A stretch of 64,000 nucleotides of DNA. Source: JAGNXB01 sp942490895 (GTDB lineage: Bacteria; Bacteroidota; Bacteroidia; Chitinophagales; Saprospiraceae). The notes beneath the pieces were generated by a model, which ran no database searches, was not told the DNA's origin, and saw only the letters and a program-made list of their open reading frames with translations. Positions 1 to 9,340 of the stretch are shown one piece after another. The position numbers and the translations under genes are program-made. The stretch is from positions 1-64,000 of the forward strand of contig CALNZC010000047.1 of the NCBI GenBank assembly GCA_942490895.1. Direction: 5' to 3'. Position 1 is the stretch's first letter, and every line of letters begins with the position of its first letter.

Positions 1-941
1 GTCCTGAAAGGTCAAGAGTGTCAGAGCTGGACCTTTCGCAATTCAATACTTTCAAGTTATTGCAGTCCTCAAGGTATAATTCCTGAAAGGAGTAGATTGT
101 TTTGAGAGCTGCAATCTAAAGTTTCAAGCGTACTTAACCCGGAAAGATCCAGGACTTTCAGATAGTTGTGGTCAATCGTGATATCTTTAATTTCATTAAA
201 TCCTGTTTTATCAAAAGAAGTGATAAAATTGTCTGAGATGTCCAGGTATTCAATTTTGTTTGGCACAGGGAAGTAGATCGTATGAAGGTCTTTGTTGTTG
301 ATGTCCAGATAGCGCAAATTATTCATTTGGCTCAAGTCAAGTTTAATAGGAAGGTTGTTTTGAAAGTTGTAAAATGGGATTATTAATGTTTCTAAAGAAT
401 GAATTGCTTCAATCCACGATTTTTCAGCTAAAAAACCAACATTGAGATATTTTAAGGGCACATTTGTCAATGAAAATTCTTTTACTTTTTTGCCTAATCC
501 ATAAAATGATATGCTGTCAAGACCAGGTAGATTTTCCAGATGTATGGTAAAGTCAAATTTGTTATCAAAGATCTTTAAGTTTCTCAAATGATTGTGATTG
601 GAAAAAGTGAAATGGTCTATTGAGATGCCGTCAAGAGATAAATAATGAAGATTTGTAAATAGAGATAGCTCATCTATGCATAGCGTATCATTGGGTGTGC
701 CCGATACCAAATTGTTATAATATAGTTCTGATATGGAGTCAGCTTCAACCTGCTCAATTTCACCGTTCTGATTTTTATCAATCGAAGTAAAATGTCCATC
801 AAGTCCCCTGGCCATTTGATGATTTACAGTAATGGCAAGGAGGTTCTGTTTGAACGTAGAATCTGAAAAATTGATAATTTGAGCTTCTGATGACAGAGCG
901 AAAAAGCAGCTTGCAACTAGGGTGATTAGCAGCTTGTTCAT
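1..941 (-). CDS. Leucine-rich-repeat exported protein, frameshifted and running off the left edge
   Basis: The start is placed at 941, where a signal peptide begins (MNKLLITLVASCFFALSSEA); the frame is open further upstream to 1076, but that part does not look coding. After the signal there is an EF-hand-like stretch (DKNQNGEIEQVEAD) and then irregular leucine-rich repeats of the Bacteroidota type (LRYLDINN, IEYLDISDN, LETLDC). The frame ends at a stop at 69-71. In the +1 frame, the sequence from about 115 down to base 1 continues the repeat pattern (ELYLEDCNNLKVLNCE, then DTLDLSG), so one inserted base near 95-115 breaks the gene. Either this is a pseudogene or the base is an assembly error. 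The rest of the gene lies outside the window. Such proteins are usually surface-exposed or secreted, but the specific role is unknown. Confidence 0.7.
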
Positions 942-1093
942 GGAAGGTAGAGTTTGATATGTTAGACTCTTGGATATAGCCTGGCGTGGCTCTTCAAGAT
1001 AAGTGGAATTGTTTAAAGAAGAAAGCAATATCGGGTTATTGTGATGCAATGCGCTGGATAGTGATGCCATACTCACCCGGATGCGGAGAATGG

Positions 1094-1291
1094 CTATTTG
1101 TGAGCATCCTGTTTGCTATGCTCGATATACAAATAGGCTAAGTACCCAAAGATGATGATCGGGGAGACGTAAAGCCCCCAGACACCTAAGGCTATACCGA
1201 TGCCTCCCAGTTCCAGCGATGGATTGTACAGTGGAAGTAGGATGGGCAGTGCTGTCAGTATAATGATGAGGTTGATCACGCTACGTCTCAT
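1094..1291 (-). CDS. Small two-helix membrane protein
   Basis: A 65-residue protein with two hydrophobic segments: roughly residues 5-22 (VINLIIILTALPILLPLY) and 30-54 (a Gly-rich stretch ending in IIIFGYLAYLYI). A short charged tail follows. It lies 27 bases downstream of the GNAT gene on the same strand, so the two may be co-transcribed. I do not recognise a family. The regular hydrophobic pattern and tight packing between neighbours argue that it is real, but a protein this short stays uncertain. Confidence 0.5.
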   Translation of the reverse strand: MRRSVINLIIILTALPILLPLYNPSLELGGIGIALGVWGLYVSPIIIFGYLAYLYIEHSKQDAHK

Positions 1292-1318
1292 TACAGGTGG
1301 TTTTAAAGGAGGGTTGGT

Positions 1319-1777
1319 TTAGGATTTGGTCAGGAGCTTTTCAAAACACAGACTATTTTTCACATCTACGTAAGGGCCATAGTTGGGAATGCGTGTATAT
1401 CCATGGCGGGTGTACAGGGCTATAGCTTCAGGCTGTTTGAGTCCGGTTTCGAGGATGCATCGAAATGCGTGAAGATCAGTCGCCCAGGATTCCAGAGCAG
1501 TTAGGACCTGACCTGCGATCCCCTTTCCACGATAGGTTGGAAGTGTATACATGCGTTTGACTTCCATGCTGGCCTCTGCATAGGGTCGGATCGCTCCGCA
1601 AGCCACCGGCAGTTCATCCTGATAGGCTATAATGACTTGTCTTAGATGATCGGTTGTATTGAAGGTGGCATAAAATGCATGTTCATCTCCATCACGAGTG
1701 GCCAGGTCGGCATCCAATAGGCGGACCAATTTGATAAAATCGGGGTGAAGGGCATCGGCACGGAGGAGGTGGGTCAT
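1319..1777 (-). CDS. GNAT family N-acetyltransferase
   Basis: 152 residues, the normal size of a single GNAT domain. The acetyl-CoA binding motif A is clear (MYTLPTYRGKGIAGQVL, matching the R/Q-x-x-G-x-G/A pattern). Before it is the beta-strand rich segment ending in VACGAIRPY, and after it the motif B region (LETGLKQPEAIALYTRHGY) with the usual ALYxxxGY ending. It would transfer an acetyl group from acetyl-CoA to an amine in the cytoplasm. The substrate cannot be told from sequence. It is the first gene of a short minus-strand pair with the small membrane protein. Confidence 0.85.
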   Translation of the reverse strand: MTHLLRADALHPDFIKLVRLLDADLATRDGDEHAFYATFNTTDHLRQVIIAYQDELPVACGAIRPYAEASMEVKRMYTLPTYRGKGIAGQVLTALESWATDLHAFRCILETGLKQPEAIALYTRHGYTRIPNYGPYVDVKNSLCFEKLLTKS

Positions 1778-2249
1778 GGTTCAGATGCAGATATCAGATG
1801 AGCGGATCTAAAGCGGCTGGAATGATCTTGCCAAATATAGGTCAACTGCCTTGGATGAGAGGTACTGGAGGGGAGGACCTGATCTCCCCGATGAAGTGGG
1901 GGCTTGACAGGACAACTGTCTTATGAAGTGTAACAAGTCGCTTGGTAAGGGCGGTCCAAGGTCCTGTGAAGCAAGGGTTTGCCTGGACCAGCAGGCCATT
2001 CTGCCAGGGTTTGAAAATGCTTTCCAGAGGCATCCAGAGGGCCTTGTGGGTTCTGACAAGTCGTGATCAGGTCGGGATGTTGATGCCACATGAAAATTTA
2101 ATAAATAGCTTCTCGCAAATGCTGCATCTTGCGCCCTAATTGACGGAAAAAGTTGGATTTCTCTTTGATTTTCAGTACATTCCAGAATTCTGGCACTGCA
2201 ACAGGGCATGTTGCATGCTATCCCTATCATTTTTCATGAAATATCCTCT
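1778..2249 (+). other. Intergenic region upstream of the amine operon
   Basis: About 470 bases lie between the divergent GNAT gene and the aminotransferase. The open frames here have no recognisable protein signature and composition unlike the neighbours, so I do not call a gene. The region must hold the operon promoter and perhaps a leader. There is an AT-rich patch near 2095-2110. A TCTCTTTG at 2160-2167 matches seven of eight positions of the Bacteroidota -7 box, but no convincing -33 partner was seen. Confidence 0.4.
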
Positions 2250-3596
2250 ATGGGCCTTAAAACTCCTTCCACAAATGCTGTTGTGGAGACAAGTAAATCA
2301 ATGGCGCTTCTGGAAAGAAGGAAAAACATTGTCGCCAATGGCGTGGGCATATTTAATGTTGCCACAGCCCGAGATGCAAAGGGTGCGATTATCACCGACG
2401 AAGATGGCAAAGAGCTGATCGACTTTGCCGGAGGGATCGGGGTGGTCAATGCTGGCCACTGTCCAGAGCCTGTCGTTGCGGCTATCCGGGAGCAAGCAGG
2501 CAAATACATCCACACCAGCTTCAATGTGGTCACTTATGAGCCCTATATAGAATTGTGCGAGAAGCTGGCAGAGATTCTACCTCATGGCAAGAAAACCAAA
2601 GCTATGCTGGTGACGACGGGTGCTGAAGCCGTCGAAAATGCGATCAAGATTGCACGCCAGAAAACAGGACGGCAAGCAGTCCTCTGCTATACAGGTGCCT
2701 TTCATGGCCGAACCATGATGGCGATGACCCTGACCAGTAAGATTACCTATAAGGTAGGGTGTGGCCCCTTTGCACCTGAAGTGTACAGACTGCCCTTCCC
2801 AAATTTCTATCGGTATGGCACCGGTAGCAATAGCCAGCAATATGTGCAACTGGAATTGAAGCGACTGAATGAGAGCATGTACAATCTGGTTGACCCTTCA
2901 AACCTGGCTGCGATCATTATCGAGCCGATCCAGGGTGAGGGTGGCTTCAATCCAGCACCCAAAGAATACCTGGAGGGGTTACGGGCATTTTGTGATGAGC
3001 ATGGCATCATGTTGATTATGGATGAAATTCAAAGCGGTTTCGGCCGAACGGGTTATTGGGCCAGCTGGCAATACTATGGTGTCCAACCGGATATCAGTGT
3101 TTATGCCAAGTCGTTAGGATCCGGGATGCCCATTGCCGCTATTCTCGGCCGGGCAGATGTCATGGATGCTGCTGCTCACGGAACAATCGGTGGCACGTAT
3201 ATTGGCAATCCAGTCTCTTGTGCCGCAGCACTGGCTACTATCCAATATATGAAGGATGAAAAGTTGAATCAACGGGCAGTTGAGGTTGGAAATATCATCA
3301 CGTCCAGGTTTGAAAAATTGAAGCAACTCTACACTGACATTGGAGATGTCAGAGGGGTCGGGGCAATGGTCGCAATTGAATTTGTCAAAGATGGCGATTC
3401 CAGAAAACCGGCACCAGAAATCTGTCATGACGTTGTACAAGGATGTGCAGCACAAGGTTTGATTTTAATTAGTGCTGGAACATTTAAAAATATTATTCGC
3501 GTCCTCTGTCCTTTGGTGATTACCGATGAGCAGTTGGATCGAGGTTTGGATATTATCGAGCAAGAAATTGAACACGCAATACGTAAAAAATTATGA
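2250..3596 (+). CDS. Class III PLP aminotransferase (GabT / putrescine aminotransferase type)
   Basis: About 448 residues from the start chosen at 2250 (MGLKTPSTNAVVE); an in-frame ATG at 2208 adds 14 residues that do not fit the family. Class III hallmarks are present: GHCPEPVVAAIREQ near the N terminus, TTGAEAVENAIKIAR, AFHGRTMMAMTLTSK, the PLP-ring Asp in LIMDEIQSGFGRTG, and the Schiff-base lysine in SVYAKSLGSGMPIAA. It moves an amino group from an omega-amine (GABA, putrescine, 5-aminovalerate or similar) to a 2-oxoacid. It is the first gene of the operon and overlaps the amidase gene by four bases (ATGA). With the decarboxylase and aldehyde dehydrogenase downstream, a role in diamine turnover is likely, but the exact substrate is inferred. 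Confidence 0.9.
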   Translation: MGLKTPSTNAVVETSKSMALLERRKNIVANGVGIFNVATARDAKGAIITDEDGKELIDFAGGIGVVNAGHCPEPVVAAIREQAGKYIHTSFNVVTYEPYIELCEKLAEILPHGKKTKAMLVTTGAEAVENAIKIARQKTGRQAVLCYTGAFHGRTMMAMTLTSKITYKVGCGPFAPEVYRLPFPNFYRYGTGSNSQQYVQLELKRLNESMYNLVDPSNLAAIIIEPIQGEGGFNPAPKEYLEGLRAFCDEHGIMLIMDEIQSGFGRTGYWASWQYYGVQPDISVYAKSLGSGMPIAAILGRADVMDAAAHGTIGGTYIGNPVSCAAALATIQYMKDEKLNQRAVEVGNIITSRFEKLKQLYTDIGDVRGVGAMVAIEFVKDGDSRKPAPEICHDVVQGCAAQGLILISAGTFKNIIRVLCPLVITDEQLDRGLDIIEQEIEHAIRKKL

Positions 3597-4528
3597 AACC
3601 ATTTGCAATAGCAGGTATACAGATGAAAGTTTCAGCTGTAGTCTCCAATGTGGAGATGATGAAGTTGAAACTGGATATTACCATGGCACTCTATCCTTGG
3701 GTAGAGATGGTTGTCTTTAGCGAGCTTTGTGGATTTGGACCCCTGGTCCATACCGCTCAGGAAATCCCTGGTTCGTTTGAAGAACAGATGAAGGCCATGG
3801 CAAAGAAGTATAACATCTGGTTGTTGCCAGGTTCTATTTTTGAAAAGCGCAACGGACAGATTTTTAATACAGCAACCGTCATTAATCCTCAGGGAGAAGT
3901 GGTGACGCGGTACAGTAAGATGTTCCCGTTTTACCCATACGAAGCAGGGGTTAGTCCTGGTCAGGAATTTTGCACTTTTGATGTGCCTGGAGTCGCCAAA
4001 TTTGGCGTTTCGATCTGTTATGACATGTGGTTTCCAGAAACCATCCGCACGATGACGGTTATGGGAGCAGAAGTGATCCTTCACCCTACGATGACGGGGA
4101 CGATCGACCGGGATGTTGAGTTGTCGATTGCCCGCGCAATGGCGACAGTCAATCAATGTTACCTGTTTGATGTCAATGGGCTGGAAACAGGTGGCAGTGG
4201 ATGCTCTGTTGTCTGTGGACCGGATGGAAGAGTGATCTACCAGGCCGGAAGTACAGAGGAGATATTCCCGCTGGAACTCAATATCGAACGAGTCAAAAGA
4301 AGTCGCGAATTAGGCGTTCTTCGTCTTGGACAACCACTGAAGAGTTTTCGGGATCACCCTGTCGACTTTTCAATTTATGCAAAAGGAGCAGAGCATCCCT
4401 ACCTGGATACCCTTGGACCGCTGATCAAGCCTACACGTCTGGATGAGTTGACAAAGCTCAAACTGAAGGAACAAGAAATTGAACAACCATATAATACAGA
4501 AGCCTATAAAGGGGACGGACATATTTAA
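3593..4528 (+). CDS. Carbon-nitrogen hydrolase (nitrilase superfamily amidase)
   Basis: 311 residues. The Glu-Lys-Cys triad of the nitrilase superfamily is visible: Glu in VVFSELCGFGP (about residue 44), Lys in RYSKMFPF (about 108) and the nucleophile Cys in VSICYDMWFPE (about 142). The Cys motif belongs to a branch seen in many bacterial amidases of unassigned substrate and is not diagnostic for N-carbamoylputrescine amidase. It would hydrolyse an amide or carbamoyl bond in the cytoplasm. The ATGA overlap with the aminotransferase indicates translational coupling, so the two probably act on the same pathway. Confidence 0.88.
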   Translation: MKPFAIAGIQMKVSAVVSNVEMMKLKLDITMALYPWVEMVVFSELCGFGPLVHTAQEIPGSFEEQMKAMAKKYNIWLLPGSIFEKRNGQIFNTATVINPQGEVVTRYSKMFPFYPYEAGVSPGQEFCTFDVPGVAKFGVSICYDMWFPETIRTMTVMGAEVILHPTMTGTIDRDVELSIARAMATVNQCYLFDVNGLETGGSGCSVVCGPDGRVIYQAGSTEEIFPLELNIERVKRSRELGVLRLGQPLKSFRDHPVDFSIYAKGAEHPYLDTLGPLIKPTRLDELTKLKLKEQEIEQPYNTEAYKGDGHI

Positions 4529-4546
4529 TCACCAATAAACATTTTC

Positions 4547-4951
4547 ATGGGTTCTACATCTTCAAAGAAAAAAACAAAATTATCATCCAAAGATTATATC
4601 AGCTGGTTTGAAATACCTGCCTTTAATTTTCAACAAGCCGTTGGATTTTATAATCAGATTTACGGCATACAAATGGAGGTTTTTTCATCCAATGGTCATG
4701 CCATGGCCCTCTTTCCAACAGACGGCGGAATTGGTGGTGCGGTAGTGGCTGGACCGGGTTCTGTACCCAGCGAGCATGGTCCGCTGATATACTTGAATGC
4801 CGGGAAAGATCTAAATACAGTTTTGACAAAAGTTGAGCCGGCCGGTGGTCGTGTGATCATGCCAAAAACATTGATCAACAAAGAGTCCGGCTACTTTGCC
4901 ATATTCATTGATTCCGAAGGCAATAAACTAGCCCTTCATTCACCACAATAA
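4547..4951 (+). CDS. VOC (glyoxalase/bleomycin-resistance) family protein
   Basis: 134 residues. A basic N terminus (SSKKKTKLSSK) is followed by one VOC domain: ISWFEIPAFNFQQAVGFYNQIYGIQ at the start, a glycine-rich turn (GGIGGAVVAGPG), and the closing strand YFAIFIDSEGNKLALHS, which usually carries a metal ligand. It lies 18 bases after the amidase and 3 bases before the decarboxylase, so it is certainly in the operon. VOC proteins range from glyoxalases to extradiol dioxygenases and binding proteins, so no reaction is assigned. Confidence 0.8.
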   Translation: MGSTSSKKKTKLSSKDYISWFEIPAFNFQQAVGFYNQIYGIQMEVFSSNGHAMALFPTDGGIGGAVVAGPGSVPSEHGPLIYLNAGKDLNTVLTKVEPAGGRVIMPKTLINKESGYFAIFIDSEGNKLALHSPQ

Positions 4952-4954
4952 TGT

Positions 4955-7708
4955 ATGACTGAAAAGAATCAAGTTAGTGCTCCTTACTATAATATTGGGC
5001 AGCTTCGAGTCGACTATTGGAATGACCTGAAAAAGGAAACGGCCGAGATTGCTCGTAGCCCTAGAGGTTCTGACGAGGAGAAGGAGCATATTCAAGCGGC
5101 TTCCGAATTGATAAAGGTGTTGGAAGGTGTAGAGTGCTTTTTCGCTTTCCCGGGAATGAAACGGTTGGATGCATTGAAAAATGCACTGTCCAGCCAAGAG
5201 TTCACATCTTTGGCGAATCATGTATCCGATTTTACCCAGCAGCTGGTCAGTGACAGCTATCGGACGAACCCTGATTTTAGCGACGATGACGAGGAAAATG
5301 TAGAAGTTGAAGATGCACGCGATAATGGAGTAAAAAAGAATTACTTCGAAGTCCTCTTCGTGGAGGATATGTCGCATAAAGATGAACAAGCACTACGTGC
5401 CAGATTGAATGCTATTCGGGATCCGGAGGAGCAATTTAATTACGGCGTTGTTGTTCAACGGTCTTTTCAGGGGGCACTCATGGCTCTGTTGTTTAATTAC
5501 AAGATTCAGGCGGTGGTAATTCGTTACTCACCTCCCTATGAAGCGACCAATGTTTCACCGTTGATCAAGCCTTATATTCAGAATGTGGCCAAGCTGGATC
5601 TATCTTCTCGGCATGAAGCCGATTTGGGTCCTATTCTGGGTAAACTTGCCCAGCAATTCAGGCCGGAGCTGAATACATATTACGTGACAGATACCGCACT
5701 GGCAGATCTGAAAGATTCGACCATAAAATCGTTCAGTCGGATATTCTATCGTCGTGAGGACTTGCAGGAAATCCATTTGACTATCCTAAGTGGAATTGGT
5801 GAACGATATGAGACGCCATTTTTTTCTGCGTTGAAAGAGTATAGTCAAAAACCCATGGGAGTGTTTCATGCCATGCCCATCTCCCGGGGAAATTCAGTGT
5901 TTAAGTCGCGTTGGATAAATGACTTTGGAGAGTTTTATGGCCGGAATATGTTCCTGGCCGAAACATCGGCCACCACTGGTGGACTGGATTCTTTGCTACA
6001 GCCGACTGGACCACTGAAAAAGGCACAGGAGATGGCCAGGGATGCCTACGGTTCTCAACGTACTTTCTTTGTGACCAATGGAACCTCGACGGCGAATAAG
6101 ATTGTGATGCAGGCCTTGGTCCAACCTGGTGACCTCGTTTTGATCGACAGAGATTGTCATAAGTCTCACCACTATGGGATCGTGTTGTCCGGAGCATATC
6201 CAGTGTATCTGGATTCCTATCCAATCGAGGAGTATTCGATGTACGGGGCTGTCCCATTAGAACATATTAAGGCAAAATTCTTCATACTCAAAGAGGCTGG
6301 GCGACTCGATAAAGTAAAAATGCTCCTCCTGACCAATTGCACATTCGATGGAATGGTCTACAATGTGAAGCGGGTCATGGAAGAAGTGCTCGCCATTAAA
6401 CCCGATATGATTTTCCTTTGGGATGAGGCCTGGTTTGCATTTGCTGGATTTACCTACACCTACAAGCAGCGAACTGGGATGTATATTGCCCGAAAGCATT
6501 GGCGGGTACATACTAAGTAAGCGAGTGCCAGAATATCAGAAGAAATAGTATGACGCATACCGGAAGGAATTAGGCAAAGGAGAAAAGCCCTTCATGCCAG
6601 ATCTTCAGACCTGGTGCGGATTAGAGTTTACTCTACTCAGAGCACCCATAAAACCCTGAGCAGTTTCAGACAAGGGTCCATGATCCATATCCACGATGAA
6701 GATTATCGCCGGAAAAGTGAAAGTACGTTCCTGGAGGCGTATATGACCCACACGTCCACATCACCAAACTATCAAATGCTGGCTTCATTAGACGCCGGAC
6801 GTCGCCAGGTGCAATTCGAAGGGTTTGAACTTGTCGAAAAGAGTATTGAATTGGCGATGGTCTTACGGGCAAAAGTGGATAACAACCCAAGGTTGAGTAA
6901 GTATTTTGATGTTCTGACAGTTCATGATTTTATTCCTGATGAATATCGAGAAACTGGACTGGTTGAATACTATGATAAAAAACTGGGGTGGAACCGAATG
7001 GAGGAGGCTTGGGAAAAAGATGAATTTGTTCTGGACCCAACGAAGATCACCTTGCATATTGGTCGAACCGGTGTCGATGGTGATACATTCAAGAATAAGT
7101 ACCTGATGGATAAGTTTAATATCCAGATCAACAAGACTTCTCGAAACACCGTCCTCTTTATGACGAATATCGGGACGACCAGAGGTAGCGTGACTTATCT
7201 GACCAATGCCCTGCTCACTATTGCCGATGAGTTGGACGAAGAATTCAAGGCATTAAATAAACGCGAAAGTGAGATCAGACAGGCACGAATTTATTCGCTG
7301 ACTGAGGAGGTGCCACCATTACCTGATTTCAGCCATTTCCATCATTCCTTTCAGGCTGTCCCCGGAGTTCCCGGCGGAAATTTACGAGAAGCCTATTTTC
7401 TGGCATACAATGAAGACAATTACGAATATCTGCCTCTGGAAGAATGCCTGCCGGCAATGGCCAAAGGTAAAATTCTGGTAGCCTCCTCCTTTGTAATCCC
7501 ATATCCTCCCGGATTTCCAGTACTGGTGCCGGGTCAGGTTGTCAGCAAAGAGATCATCTCCTTTCTCCTGGCCCTGGATGTATCTGAAATTCATGGATAT
7601 CGAGCGGACCTCGGACTTCGTGTCTACAAAGAAAGTGTTCTCAATCGACAGCAAACCACTACCTCTATGGGTATGATGGGTGCAGCGATGAAAAAATCAA
7701 AGAATTAA
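4955..7708 (+). CDS. Orn/Lys/Arg decarboxylase (PLP fold I), disrupted between about 6495 and 6613
   Basis: Read as one gene, it encodes about 917 residues. The N-terminal third includes a receiver-like wing (EVLFVEDMSHKDEQ...QAVVIRYSPP). The PLP domain follows: FVTNGTSTANKIV, DRDCHKSHHYG, FLWDEAWFAFAG, then the Schiff-base lysine in YSTQSTHKTLSSFRQGS, and the C-terminal domain (SFVIPYPPGFPVLVPG). This is the bacterial basic-amino-acid decarboxylase family; lysine, ornithine or arginine cannot be separated by eye. The frame is open to 6520 and resumes in the same frame at 6614. Between them, family-like sequence (VPEYQKK, then YDAYRKELGKGEKPFMPD) lies in the next frame and includes a TAG at 6546-6548. 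Two compensating indels plus a stop are needed, so it is either inactivated or misassembled. Confidence 0.85.
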
Positions 7709-7729
7709 TTAAACTATATAACTTTTCAC

Positions 7730-9205
7730 ATGGCGACTAAGAAAGCAACTGAACCTATACTGAATGGTGTTTCTGATATCAGAAGGTTTTTTTACAAAAA
7801 TGAAATTCCAATTTATTTTATCAGTGCAACCAACTTTAACTTGTTGGGTGCGGATGAGTGGATTAAGGGATTTAAATACATTTCCTACATCGAGTGCTTT
7901 GATGGACTTCACCCGAACGTCTTTTCACCCAAGGACGAAATGCCCCATGATGAATTTGAATGTATTGAGGATATCAACAATTATCTGTTGCAGCATCCCG
8001 AGGTGCAGGCTTACCTGAAAACAAGGAAAGTGGGCAATGAGACAGGGAAGGCCATGTTCCTGATGTTTGATGAGAAAACAGAAAAACTGGCCAAGAAGCT
8101 TGGATTGGAAGTCATGTTCCCATCTGCCAAGATGCGGACCTTCCTGGATAATAAAGTGAATACCAACCGGATTGCGGAAAAAGCTGGTGTGCCATGTGTT
8201 CCCTATGTGTTGACCCCTGTTGAGAACTATGCCCATTTACAGAAGGTGTCCAAAAAGTTGGGCACTGACTTGGTGATCCAGACACCTTTTGGTGATTCCG
8301 GGCACACGACATTCTTTATCGAGAATGAGGCTGACTTCAAGAAATATGAAGAGGAAATTGTCAAAGAAAAGGAAGTAAAGGTCATGAAGCGTATCAATTG
8401 CCGAGGATCAGCAGTTGAGGCTTGTGTGACACGACACGGTACCATTGTCGCTCCGTTGATGACAGAGTTGGTCGGATTTAAGGAGTTGACTCCTTATAAA
8501 GGCGGATGGTGTGGAAATGAAATATATCCGGATGCCTTTACACCAACCTTGCGGACCAAAGCACGGAAATACACGCAATTGTTCGGTGATCAATTGCGCA
8601 AGGAAGGATACAAAGGGTACTTTGAATTGGACTTCCTGATTGATCAGGATAATGGTCAGATTTATCTGGGTGAGTTGAACCCTCGTGTAACAGGTGCAAG
8701 TTCAATTACCAACCATGCTGTATTCGCATTGGCTGATGCCCCGCTGTTTGTCTTCCATATTCTCGAATGGATGAATGTGGACTACCAGCTCAATGTAAAT
8801 GCGATTAATGCGCGTTGGGCTAAGCAGGAGAACATTGACGGTTGGAGCCAGCTCATCATTAAACATACCGAGGATACCATTGAATATGTGACGGAAGCGC
8901 CAATTTCCGGTATTTATAAGATGTTCGACAATGGGCATATCCAGTTTGACCGAATGGATACACACCGAAGGGCGGTGGAGACTGAAAATGAAGCGTTCTT
9001 TTTGAGGATTACCCAAAAAGGTGATTACCTCTATGAGGGAGCAGATATGGGTATTTTGGTTACCAGGGGGCGCATGATGACGGATGACTTTCAATTGACA
9101 AGCCGAGCCAAGGACTGGATCAAGGCATTCCATGGGAAATATGCTGCAGATATGGTCGAGAACAGGAAGGAAATGCCTGTACTCATGGGCAGTCTGACCA
9201 AGTAG
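7730..9205 (+). CDS. ATP-grasp ligase of unknown substrate
   Basis: 491 residues with an ATP-grasp fold of the carbamoyl-phosphate synthase / biotin carboxylase type. Visible parts are the pre-ATP-grasp segment (FLDNKVNTNRIAEKAGVPCVPY), the nucleotide-binding lysine region (KLGTDLVIQTPFGDSGHTTFFI), VMKRINCRGSAVEACV, and the metal-binding strand with ExNPR (YLGELNPRVTGASS). No biotin-carboxyl-carrier or D-Ala ligase signature is seen, although automatic annotation may call it biotin carboxylase. Such enzymes join a carboxylate to an amine or thiol through an acyl phosphate. It starts 21 bases after the decarboxylase, so it may ligate the amine made there. That coupling is inference from position. 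Confidence 0.82.
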   Translation: MATKKATEPILNGVSDIRRFFYKNEIPIYFISATNFNLLGADEWIKGFKYISYIECFDGLHPNVFSPKDEMPHDEFECIEDINNYLLQHPEVQAYLKTRKVGNETGKAMFLMFDEKTEKLAKKLGLEVMFPSAKMRTFLDNKVNTNRIAEKAGVPCVPYVLTPVENYAHLQKVSKKLGTDLVIQTPFGDSGHTTFFIENEADFKKYEEEIVKEKEVKVMKRINCRGSAVEACVTRHGTIVAPLMTELVGFKELTPYKGGWCGNEIYPDAFTPTLRTKARKYTQLFGDQLRKEGYKGYFELDFLIDQDNGQIYLGELNPRVTGASSITNHAVFALADAPLFVFHILEWMNVDYQLNVNAINARWAKQENIDGWSQLIIKHTEDTIEYVTEAPISGIYKMFDNGHIQFDRMDTHRRAVETENEAFFLRITQKGDYLYEGADMGILVTRGRMMTDDFQLTSRAKDWIKAFHGKYAADMVENRKEMPVLMGSLTK

Positions 9206-9340
9206 GACAGATTTGATTCAGTCTTCCTCTTTTTGAGGGGCTGATCATGAAAGGAGTATAGTATTTTTTCCGGGAGCCTGATGGATTCAACTATTCAGGT
9301 TTACCCGGAGGGAATCTCTGATGATAAATGACATGCTTGT

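Noticed and set aside
1808..2230. 140-codon minus-strand frame between the GNAT gene and the aminotransferase
   Set aside because: Cys/Ser/Pro-rich composition unlike neighbours, no family signature, and it overlaps the likely promoter of the amine operon.
3593..4528. N-carbamoylputrescine amidase (AguB) assignment
   Set aside because: The catalytic triad is present, but the surrounding motifs are of another amidase branch and no agmatine deiminase gene is in the operon.
7730..9205. Biotin carboxylase
   Set aside because: The ATP-grasp core is similar, but no carboxyl carrier, carboxyltransferase or biotin-carboxylase-specific motifs are present in or near it.
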